This document shows positions 1 through 5,094 of a DNA stretch of 5,094 bases, in pieces. Numbering within the stretch: the stretch's first letter is position 1; each line of letters begins with the position of its first letter. Origin of the DNA: Burkholderiales bacterium (GTDB lineage: Bacteria > Pseudomonadota > Gammaproteobacteria > Burkholderiales > Burkholderiaceae_C); assembly GCA_006227785.1 (NCBI GenBank), contig SBFU01000253.1, positions 1 through 5,094 on the forward strand, given 5' to 3'. The notes beneath the pieces are model-generated. The model ran no database searches, was not told the origin of the DNA, and was given only the letters and a program-made list of their open reading frames with translations. Position numbers and translations under genes: made by a program.

Positions 1-807
1 GTGCTGGCCTCTGGGTGCGGCAGCAAGACACTGGTGAGGATCGGCGCTGGCAGCCTGAAGTCCCTGGTGGTGTTTTTCGTCATGGGGTTTGCCGCATTTG
101 CGACCTTGCGGGGCGTGCTGGCCGTGGTTCGGGTCAATACCGTGGATCAGGTGGCTTTCGAGATCGATGCGGGCAGTGCGTTGCCTGCTTGGCTGGCCCA
201 GGCAGCGGGATGGGATCTGTCCTTCAGCGGCCTGCTGCTGGCCGTTCTGGTGGGAGGTGGTCTGGTGATCTGGGCGCTGCTGGGGGATGGGTTCCGCACC
301 TCCAACAACCTGCTGGCGGGCCTTGGCATCGGCCTGGTGATTTGTCTGATGTGGTGGGTGAGTGGGTCGCTGGGCTTCGTCGAGGAACATCCTGAAACCC
401 TGGAGTCGGTTTACCTGGCCACCAACACTGGACGCATGGAATCGCTGACATTCACGGCACCCATGGCCTACACGCTGGACTGGATCATCTTCTTCAGCGA
501 CAGCTCCAAGGTGCTCACGTTGGGGGTGGTGACGGTTTTTGGAGTGGTTGCCGGCGCTTTCCTTCAAGCGAAGCTTGGGCGTGAGTTTCGCTGGGAGGGA
601 TTCCGCAGCACCCAGGACACGGCTTTGCACCTCGTTGGCGCGGTCTGCATGGGCGTGGGTGGCGTGACTGCCCTCGGTTGCACAGTGGGTCAGGGCTTGT
701 CAGGGTTGTCGACACTGAGCCTGATCAGCGTCATTGCCGTGGTCGGGATCGTGGTGGGGGCCGTGCTCGGGTTCCGGTTCCAGATCTGGCTGCTTGAGCG
801 GGAATGA
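1..807 (+). CDS. YeeE/YedE family sulfur-compound (thiosulfate-type) transporter, 5'-truncated by window edge
   Basis: Integral inner-membrane protein of the YeeE/YedE (TsuA-like) family, whose characterised members import thiosulfate or related sulfur compounds. The visible 268 residues carry both halves of the pseudo-repeat: a GCGSKTL motif at residues 5-11 (Cys6) and a GCTVGQGLSG motif at about 226-235 (Cys227). In the family such cysteines line the path through which the sulfur compound is relayed. Strongly hydrophobic segments lie near residues 19-43, 73-94, 102-124, 171-190, 207-233 and 237-262, so about six membrane spans are visible. The GTG at base 1 is probably an internal valine, because family members run to roughly 350-400 residues and the first cysteine motif normally sits well inside the protein. 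About 100 N-terminal residues are therefore likely missing. The gene ends with TGA at 805-807, 19 bases before tcdA on the same strand. The family call is firm. The substrate is inferred, and the relay to neighbouring sulfur or tRNA functions is unproven. Confidence 0.88.
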   Translation: MLASGCGSKTLVRIGAGSLKSLVVFFVMGFAAFATLRGVLAVVRVNTVDQVAFEIDAGSALPAWLAQAAGWDLSFSGLLLAVLVGGGLVIWALLGDGFRTSNNLLAGLGIGLVICLMWWVSGSLGFVEEHPETLESVYLATNTGRMESLTFTAPMAYTLDWIIFFSDSSKVLTLGVVTVFGVVAGAFLQAKLGREFRWEGFRSTQDTALHLVGAVCMGVGGVTALGCTVGQGLSGLSTLSLISVIAVVGIVVGAVLGFRFQIWLLERE

Positions 808-819
808 CGGCGCACGCCG
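808..819 (+). other. Short GC-rich inverted repeat between transporter stop and tcdA start
   Basis: CGGCG CA CGCCG starts at the base right after the transporter stop codon and ends 7 bases before the first tcdA ATG. It can fold as a 4-bp stem with a 4-base loop. It occupies the place where a Shine-Dalgarno sequence would be expected, and no purine-rich ribosome-binding site is visible there. It has no T-tract, so it is not an intrinsic terminator. It may simply be chance in GC-rich DNA. Confidence 0.35.
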
Positions 820-826
820 CTGCCCG

Positions 827-1657
827 ATGCGTGAACAAGAGATGGATTTCGAGCGCCGCTTTGGCGGGCTTCGGCGCCTGTACGGGGTACAGGGTGCGCA
901 ACGCCTGTTTGACGCCCATGTGGTCGTCGTGGGCATTGGTGGTGTCGGATCCTGGGCCGCAGAGGCGCTGGCGCGAAGCGGGGTCAGGCGCCTGAGCCTG
1001 ATCGATCTCGACCACGTGGCAGAGTCCAATGTGAACCGGCAGGTGCATGCCACCTCGCCAGCGCTGGGGATGGCCAAGGTGCAGGCCATGCGGGACCGCA
1101 TAACGCAGATTCATCCGGGTTGCATCGTGGATGCCATCGAGGATTTCGTGTCGCCGGAAAACTGGGCTGGACTGACCTCTCAGCTGGACTTGGACACCCA
1201 GGGCGGCAGGGTCGCCGTGATCGACGCCTGTGACCAGGTGACAGCCAAGCTGGCCTTGGCGGCATGGGGGCTGGCACACCATACCTTGGTCGTCACCGTC
1301 GGGGCAGCCGGGGGCAAACGGCATGCCCAGGCGATCGAGACAGGTGATCTGGCGGACGTCACGCACGATCCGTTGCTGGCCAGGCTGCGCCAGCGCCTGC
1401 GCAAACAGCATGGCGCTTCCCGCGTGGGGCGCATGGGGCTGACATGCGTCTTCAGTCGGGAGCCAGTTGCTCCGCCCGATGCGTCCTGTGCGCTGGGTGA
1501 TGGTGACGGAACGCTCAATTGCCACGGCTACGGGTCCGTGGTGACCGTCACCGCCAGCTTCGGCTTTTGTGCTGCGGGGGTGGCGCTGGAGGCCCTCGCC
1601 CGCGGGCCGTCGAAAATATCGAGCCGAACTTCAGACAGCACGAAAAACACGCTATAA
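827..1657 (+). CDS. tcdA: tRNA threonylcarbamoyladenosine dehydratase (TcdA/CsdL), E1-like
   Basis: Cytoplasmic ATP-dependent enzyme that dehydrates t6A at position 37 of ANN-decoding tRNAs to the cyclic form ct6A. In E. coli it works with the CsdA-CsdE cysteine desulfurase system. The protein is 276 residues from the ATG at 827, close to the 268 of E. coli. It starts with the family hallmark RRFGGLRRLYG (10-20), followed by the nucleotide-binding GIGGVGSWAAEALARSG loop (36-52). Next come the acidic LIDLDHV strand (58-64), the NRQ motif (70-72), GMAKVQAM, VIDACDQVTAK, and a C-terminal TASFGFCA segment. Neither candidate start (827 or 842) has a good Shine-Dalgarno. I prefer 827 because the length before RFGG matches the E. 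coli protein better. The gene probably shares a transcript with the transporter 19 bases upstream. The last residues (about SSRTSDSTKNTL) are hydrophilic and encoded by AT-richer DNA that doubles as the tRNA-Lys promoter. The TAA stop lies inside the TATAAT box. Confidence 0.93.
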   Translation: MREQEMDFERRFGGLRRLYGVQGAQRLFDAHVVVVGIGGVGSWAAEALARSGVRRLSLIDLDHVAESNVNRQVHATSPALGMAKVQAMRDRITQIHPGCIVDAIEDFVSPENWAGLTSQLDLDTQGGRVAVIDACDQVTAKLALAAWGLAHHTLVVTVGAAGGKRHAQAIETGDLADVTHDPLLARLRQRLRKQHGASRVGRMGLTCVFSREPVAPPDASCALGDGDGTLNCHGYGSVVTVTASFGFCAAGVALEALARGPSKISSRTSDSTKNTL

Positions 1658-1658
1658 T
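1630..1658 (+). promoter_or_regulatory. Sigma-70 type promoter of tRNA-Lys
   Basis: A perfect TATAAT -10 box lies at 1653-1658, with TTCAGA (4 of 6 matches to TTGACA) at 1630-1635 and an exact 17-base spacer. Initiation is expected about 7 bases downstream, near 1663-1666, giving a leader of roughly 40 bases before the mature tRNA. The discriminator just after the -10 box is fairly GC-rich, as in stable-RNA promoters under stringent control. The whole promoter lies within the last codons of tcdA, and its -10 box contains the tcdA TAA stop. Confidence 0.8.
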
Positions 1659-1668
1659 CTGAGGCTTC

Positions 1669-1697
1669 GCAGCAAGTTGTTCCTGACAACGAGTTGC
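1669..1697 (+). other. Imperfect hairpin in the tRNA-Lys 5' leader
   Basis: GTTGT (1676-1680) and ACAAC (1686-1690) form a perfect 5-bp stem around TCCTG. Flanking GCA (1669-1671) and TGC (1695-1697) can extend it imperfectly to 9 of 12 pairs. It lies between the predicted transcription start and the mature tRNA 5' end, in the part RNase P would remove. It could be a leader structure affecting processing, or chance. Confidence 0.35.
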
Positions 1698-1702
1698 AGA
1701 GT

Positions 1703-1778
1703 GGGACGTTAGCTCAGTTGGTAGAGCAGCGGACTTTTAATCCGTTGGTCGTGGGTTCGAATCCCTCACGTCCTACCA
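1703..1778 (+). tRNA. tRNA-Lys (anticodon UUU)
   Basis: A 76-base cloverleaf with encoded CCA (1776-1778) and discriminator A73 (1775). The acceptor stem pairs GGGACGT (1703-1709) with ACGTCCT (1768-1774), the first pair being a G1-U72 wobble. The D stem is GCTC/GAGC with an AGTTGGTA loop. The anticodon stem is GCGGA/TCCGT (G27-U43 wobble) around the loop CTTTTAA, with anticodon TTT at 1736-1738 and A37 at 1739. The variable loop is TGGTC. The T arm is GTGGG-TTCGAAT-CCCTC, which leaves U50 opposite U64. Anticodon UUU reads AAA and AAG lysine codons. A37 is the site normally carrying t6A or ct6A, the product of the enzyme encoded just upstream. The gene has its own promoter and terminator. Confidence 0.97.
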
Positions 1779-1786
1779 CCCATCCG

Positions 1787-1820
1787 AGGCCTTGGTCGAA
1801 TGACCAAGGCCTTTTCTTTT
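1787..1820 (+). terminator. Rho-independent terminator of tRNA-Lys
   Basis: An 11-bp perfect stem, AGGCCTTGGTC (1787-1797) with GACCAAGGCCT (1802-1812), closes a GAAT loop and runs into TTTTCTTTT (1812-1820). It begins 8 bases after the tRNA CCA end. On the opposite strand the stem is followed by GC-rich sequence without a T-tract, so it should act only on + strand transcription and not on the converging operon. Confidence 0.93.
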
Positions 1821-1864
1821 GCCCGGGAGGTGTGTGCGCGATCCGCTGAAGGGTTGGCGCAGCG

Positions 1865-3874
1865 TCAGCTGGCCGCCTCCTCGATGGCCTCGCTCAGCTC
1901 GAGCCAGCGGTTCTCTGCGCTGGCCAGCTCGTCGTGTATGGATTTGAGGCGGCGTCCTGCCTCGGCCATGTCGGCGGGCGCCATGGGACCGCTCAGGTCA
2001 TGCTCAAGCCGGCTCTTTTCCTGTTCCAGCTGCGCCATGCGTTTTTCCGTCTCTTCCAATGCCTTGCGAAGCGGGCGCAGTTTTTCGGCCGCTTGCTGGC
2101 GCCGTTGTGCTTCCTGCCGGCGCTGCTCGGCTCCTCGTACGGACTGGCTTCCGGGTGTGGATGAGACTGCCGTTGATGCGTCGGCCCCCGAGCCGGACGC
2201 CGATGCGACAGGCGAAGCGTTGTGGGAGCGCTGATTCTCGCGGTTCTGGCGAGCCACCTCCAGCAGGTAACGCTGGTAGTCGTCCAGATCCCCGTCAAAG
2301 GGTTCAATGCCACCCCTTGAGACGAGCCAGAACTCGTCGCAGACGGCCCGCAACAATGCCCGGTCATGGCTGACCAGCATGACAGTGCCTTCGAACTCGT
2401 TGAGCGCCACCGACAAGGCTTCCCGGGTGGCCAGGTCCAGGTGGTTGGTTGGCTCGTCGAGCAACAGCAGGTTGGGGCGTTGCCACACGATCATGCACAG
2501 AACGAGCCGGGCCTTTTCGCCGCCGCTCATACTGCCGACCATCTGCATCACCTGGTCGCCGCTGAACTGAAAGCCGCCCAGGAAATTGCGCAGGTCCTGT
2601 TCGCGAACGCCCTGGCCCTGCAGGCGGCCATCGGCTGCCACATCCCGTGCCAGACGGGTCATGTGCTGCAGCGGATGTTCGTCCGGTCGCAACACGTCAA
2701 GCTCTTGCTGTGCAAAGTAGCCGATGTTGAGTCCCTTGCCCTCGGTGATCTGACCGGCCAGGGGAGCCAGCACATGGGCCACCGTCTTGACCACGGTCGA
2801 TTTGCCCTGACCGTTGGCGCCCAGGATGCCGATGCGCTGGCCCGCCTGTATCGAGCGCGTGACCTCGCGCACGATGGTGATCGCCGGGCGGCCATGCTCA
2901 GAAGCCGGATAACCGAAGTCGACGTTGCGCATGGCCAGCATCGGATTCGGCAGGTTGGCGGGCTCGGTGAACTCGAAAGTGAAGTCGGCATCGGCCAGCA
3001 CCGGGCCGATCTTCTCCATCCGTTCAAGGGCCTTGACCCGGCTCTGCGCCTGCTTGGCCTTGCTGGCTTTGGCCTTGAAACGGTCAATGAAGCGCTGGAG
3101 GTGGGCGATCTTGTCCTGCTGGCGGGAGTAGGCCTGCTGCTGGAGGGTCAATTGCTCGGCCCGCATGTCCTCGAATCGGCTGTAGTTGCCCCCGTAGCGG
3201 GTCAGCTGGCCAGCGTTGATGTGCAGGGTGACGTCGGTGACCGCATCCAGGAACTCACGGTCGTGGCTGATGACCAGGAGCGTGCCGCTGTAGCGCTTGA
3301 GCCAGGCCTCCAACCAGACCAGCGCATCCAGGTCCAGGTGGTTGGTGGGTTCATCCAGCAGCAGCAGGTCACTGGGGCACATCAGCGCCCGGGCGAGCTG
3401 CAGCCGCATGCGCCAGCCACCCGAAAAGCTGTTCACTGGCTTCTCCAGCTCGTGCAAGCCGAAACCCAGACCCAGGATGAGGGTCTGCGCCCGCGCCACC
3501 GCGTCATGGGCGCCCGCGTCCTGCAACTCCATGTACGCGTGTGCCATGCGATCGCCGTCGCCGCTGGCTTCCGCTCGGCTCACTTCCTGATGGGCCGAGA
3601 GCAGGCGCGTGTCCCCGTCAATCACGAATTGTGTGGCCGGGTCCGACGTCTCGGGCATCTCCTGGGCCACCTGGGCCATTTGCCAATGCGCAGGAATGGA
3701 AAAGTCGCCGCTGTCTTCGTGCAGTTGTCCGTTGAGCAGCCCGAACAGGCTGGACTTGCCAGCGCCGTTGCGTCCCACCAAGCCAACCTTTTCGCCCGGA
3801 TTCAGGGTGGCCGATGCGCCATCGAGTACCACCTTGGCGCCCCTGCGCAGGGTGACATTGCGCAGCGTGATCAT
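1865..3874 (-). CDS. yheS: ABC-F family ATPase, YheS type
   Basis: Soluble twin-ATPase ABC-F protein of 669 residues (E. coli YheS is about 637). Members bind the ribosomal E site, with an inter-domain linker reaching the P-site tRNA, and help stalled or slow ribosomes. Domain 1 has Walker A GRNGAGKSS (34-42), signature FSGGWRMRL (150-158), Walker B LLLLDEPTNHLDLD (170-183) and the SHDR switch (203-206). The charged linker (about 240-310) contains KAKASKAKQAQSRVKALERM. Domain 2 has Walker A GANGQGKST (352-360), signature MSGGEKARL (449-457), Walker B LLLLDEPTNHLDL (469-481) and SHDR (502-505). All catalytic motifs are intact. About 10 extra residues (near 411-425) separate it from my memory of E. 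coli YheS. An Ala/Ser/Gly-rich stretch (about 550-580) leads to a C-terminal coiled coil (about 582-665). The start overlaps the prmB stop as ATGA. YheS fits better than Uup, EttA or RbbA because of the MITLRNVTLRRG start and the GGWRMRL and GGFxFxGD motifs. Confidence 0.93.
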   Translation of the reverse strand: MITLRNVTLRRGAKVVLDGASATLNPGEKVGLVGRNGAGKSSLFGLLNGQLHEDSGDFSIPAHWQMAQVAQEMPETSDPATQFVIDGDTRLLSAHQEVSRAEASGDGDRMAHAYMELQDAGAHDAVARAQTLILGLGFGLHELEKPVNSFSGGWRMRLQLARALMCPSDLLLLDEPTNHLDLDALVWLEAWLKRYSGTLLVISHDREFLDAVTDVTLHINAGQLTRYGGNYSRFEDMRAEQLTLQQQAYSRQQDKIAHLQRFIDRFKAKASKAKQAQSRVKALERMEKIGPVLADADFTFEFTEPANLPNPMLAMRNVDFGYPASEHGRPAITIVREVTRSIQAGQRIGILGANGQGKSTVVKTVAHVLAPLAGQITEGKGLNIGYFAQQELDVLRPDEHPLQHMTRLARDVAADGRLQGQGVREQDLRNFLGGFQFSGDQVMQMVGSMSGGEKARLVLCMIVWQRPNLLLLDEPTNHLDLATREALSVALNEFEGTVMLVSHDRALLRAVCDEFWLVSRGGIEPFDGDLDDYQRYLLEVARQNRENQRSHNASPVASASGSGADASTAVSSTPGSQSVRGAEQRRQEAQRRQQAAEKLRPLRKALEETEKRMAQLEQEKSRLEHDLSGPMAPADMAEAGRRLKSIHDELASAENRWLELSEAIEEAAS

Positions 3875-4761
3875 GTGACCATAGCCTTCGTTTTGTGGGC
3901 CAGCAGCGACTCGCGCGTGACCAGCAGCACCTGGTCCTCACCAGCACTGCAGTCAAGCCAGAACACCTCCAGGGTCGGAAATGCGGCCTCAAAATGTCTG
4001 CGCTCGTTGCCGATCTCCAGCACCAGAACCGCCTGGCGAGTCATGCATGCCGGTGCCTCGCGCAGCAGCCGGCGGATGAAATCCATGCCATCGCTGCCCC
4101 CCGCCAGTGCCAGCTCGGGCTCGGCCCGATACTCTGCGGGCAAATCGGCCATGCTGGCTGCGTTCACATAGGGGGGGTTGCAGAGAATCAGGTCCCATGG
4201 TCCACGGCAGCCATCCAGACCATCCGACTGGACCAGTCGGACACGTTCGGACAATCCATGTCGTTCGACATTGGTGTGGGCCACTGCCAATGCATCGGTC
4301 GACAGGTCGGCCCCGGTCACTTCGATGCCTGGCCAGGCCATCGCGGCCAGAACGGCCAGGCTGCCGTTGCCGGTGCACAGGTCCAGTACTTGATGTGTGG
4401 CATCGGACAGCCAGGGATCGATGCTTTCGTCCGCAATCAGCTCCGCGATGAAGCTTCGCGGGACGATGGCGCGCTCGTCAATGTAGAAGGGTACGCCTTG
4501 CAGCCAGGCTTCCCGCGTGATGTAGGCCGCTGGCTGGCGCGTGAGGATGCGCCGCTCGATCAGCTGGCGAACCTGATGGACCTGTTCACTGGTCAGCTCC
4601 CGGGCTCCGTGGCCGACAAGGTCCGTCTCCAGGGGCCACCCCAGTTGCCAGAGCATCAGCCAGGCCGCTTCGTCCCTGGGGCCGGTGGTGCCATGCCCAT
4701 AGGCCAGGGAGGCCGATTCCAACTGCGCCGTGATCTCGGCCAGCAATTCCTGCACGGTCAT
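3871..4761 (-). CDS. prmB: 50S ribosomal protein L3 N5-glutamine methyltransferase (PrmB)
   Basis: Cytoplasmic S-adenosylmethionine-dependent enzyme that methylates a glutamine side chain of ribosomal protein L3, a step in 50S assembly. The protein has 296 residues (E. coli about 310). The helical N-terminal domain carries the PrmB-type pattern YGHGTTGPRDEAAWLML (21-37) and RQPAAYITREAWLQGVPFYIDERAIVPRS (75-103). The Rossmann methyltransferase fold follows, with motif I LDLCTGNGSLAV (126-137), an acidic GADLSTDAL strand end (150-158) and the NPPY substrate-glutamine motif (195-198). The conserved DLPAEYRAEPELALAGGSDGMDF segment comes after it. The aromatic and basic N-terminal motifs separate PrmB from PrmC (HemK), the release-factor enzyme. 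The ATG at 4761 starts 6 bases after the dapE stop, and the TGA overlaps the yheS start. A weak AGGG (4772-4775, - strand), 10 bases upstream within dapE, is the likely ribosome-binding site. Confidence 0.94.
   Translation of the reverse strand: MTVQELLAEITAQLESASLAYGHGTTGPRDEAAWLMLWQLGWPLETDLVGHGARELTSEQVHQVRQLIERRILTRQPAAYITREAWLQGVPFYIDERAIVPRSFIAELIADESIDPWLSDATHQVLDLCTGNGSLAVLAAMAWPGIEVTGADLSTDALAVAHTNVERHGLSERVRLVQSDGLDGCRGPWDLILCNPPYVNAASMADLPAEYRAEPELALAGGSDGMDFIRRLLREAPACMTRQAVLVLEIGNERRHFEAAFPTLEVFWLDCSAGEDQVLLVTRESLLAHKTKAMVT
3885..3889 (-). promoter_or_regulatory. Probable ribosome-binding site of yheS
   Basis: GAAGG on the - strand, inside the last codons of prmB, lies 10 bases before the yheS ATG at 3874. 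The spacing is slightly long. Together with the ATGA overlap it supports the 3874 start and coupled translation. Confidence 0.45.
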
Positions 4762-4767
4762 GTCGGG

Positions 4768-5094
4768 TCAGCCCTGGGCTGCAGTGGGCGCAATCCGGTG
4801 CAACTGGTGCAGCACGCGCTGGTAGATGGCGGTCAAAGGCTCGATGTCGGCCAGGTGCACGCATTCGTCGACTTTGTGGATGCTCGCATTGGGCGGACCC
4901 AGTTCGATGACCTCGGGACACACCTGTGCGATGAAGCGGCCGTCGCTGGTTCCACCGGTGGTGGACAGCTCGGCTTCGATGCCGCTCTGGTCCCGGATGG
5001 CCTGCCGCACCGCCTCAACCAGTGTTCCCGGGGGCGTGAGAAAAGGCAAGCCGCCCACCGTCCAGGCCAGCTCGTAGTCAGACCCCTGTGCCAG
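4768..5094 (-). CDS. dapE: Succinyl-diaminopimelate desuccinylase (DapE), C-terminal part
   Basis: M20-family zinc peptidase homologue that hydrolyses N-succinyl-LL-diaminopimelate to LL-diaminopimelate and succinate, in the succinylase branch of lysine and peptidoglycan precursor synthesis. Only the last 108 residues are inside the window. The frame stays open to the edge, reading [20 protein letters not shown] at its start. The hallmark [13 protein letters not shown] (visible residues 44-56) is followed by [16 protein letters not shown]. His73 of the visible part (codon 4876-4878) matches the C-terminal zinc-ligand histidine of known DapE enzymes. The rest of the active site (first metal ligands and catalytic glutamate) would lie beyond the window. 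The full protein is normally about 375-385 residues. It is the most upstream visible gene of the dapE-prmB-yheS cluster. The GTG at 5056-5058 is an internal valine, not a start. Confidence 0.95.
   Translation of the reverse strand: MAQGSDYELAWTVGGLPFLTPPGTLVEAVRQAIRDQSGIEAELSTTGGTSDGRFIAQVCPEVIELGPPNASIHKVDECVHLADIEPLTAIYQRVLHQLHRIAPTAAQG

Noticed and set aside
1..3. GTG at the first base as the true start of the transporter
   Set aside because: The first cysteine motif would then sit at residue 6 with no preceding membrane segments, unlike full-length family members. The window edge truncates the gene.
731..1525. A 264-codon open frame on the - strand opposite tcdA
   Set aside because: It lies wholly antisense to a clear tcdA gene, has a low-complexity composition rich in Arg, Pro and His, and shows no domain motif.
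1703..1778. tRNA-Lys as an integration site for a mobile element
   Set aside because: tRNA genes are frequent attachment sites, but no integrase, no direct repeat of the tRNA 3' end and no change in base composition is seen downstream. Housekeeping genes follow within 90 bases.
1800..2234. A 144-codon + strand open frame starting in the tRNA terminator loop
   Set aside because: Its start lies inside the terminator hairpin and the rest is antisense to the yheS C-terminus. Its Ser/Arg/Cys-rich composition is typical of a shadow frame.
2440..3365. Repeated DNA in the ABC-F gene (two near-identical stretches around the Walker B motif, LLLLDEPTNHLDL)
   Set aside because: These reflect the two homologous ATPase domains of a normal ABC-F protein, not a recent duplication or mobile repeat.
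2366..4171. A 601-codon open frame on the + strand, opposite yheS and the end of prmB
   Set aside because: Within yheS it is the exactly in-register antisense frame, so stops would need TTA, CTA or TCA codons in yheS, which GC-rich genes rarely use. The translation resembles no family I know, and the - strand genes are unmistakable.

Overview
This 5,094-base window is GC-rich (roughly 60 to 65 % by eye) and densely packed with chromosomal housekeeping genes. It looks like a proteobacterium. The gene families, the dapE-prmB-ABC-F order and the tRNA-Lys sequence fit a betaproteobacterium (Burkholderiales-like) best. That placement is inference from sequence style and remembered family sequences, not from a search. 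I see no mobile element, CRISPR array, phage gene or defence system.

The left part is on the + strand. The window opens inside a gene for a YeeE/YedE-family (TsuA-like) sulfur-compound membrane transporter (1-807). It is followed after 19 bases by tcdA (827-1657), which encodes the E1-like enzyme that cyclises t6A to ct6A at position 37 of tRNAs reading ANN codons. Then comes tRNA-Lys(UUU) (1703-1778), which has its own sigma-70 type promoter (1630-1658) and a strong intrinsic terminator (1787-1820). The perfect TATAAT -10 box of the tRNA promoter contains the tcdA stop codon.

The right part is on the - strand and converges on the tRNA. Read in the direction of transcription it is dapE (only the 3' third is present, 5094-4768), prmB (4761-3871) and a YheS-type ABC-F ATPase (3874-1865). 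The dapE-prmB gap is 6 bases, and prmB and yheS overlap by ATGA, so the three are almost certainly cotranscribed and the last two translationally coupled. The promoter lies outside the window.

The main theme is translation. TcdA modifies tRNA (including, by family knowledge, tRNA-Lys UUU), PrmB methylates ribosomal protein L3 on a glutamine, and YheS-type ABC-F proteins act on ribosomes. DapE belongs to lysine and diaminopimelate synthesis. The most notable observations are local: a tRNA-modification gene next to a gene for one of its substrates, the promoter/stop-codon overlap, and non-canonical pairs in the tRNA. Nothing here amounts to a clearly new system.
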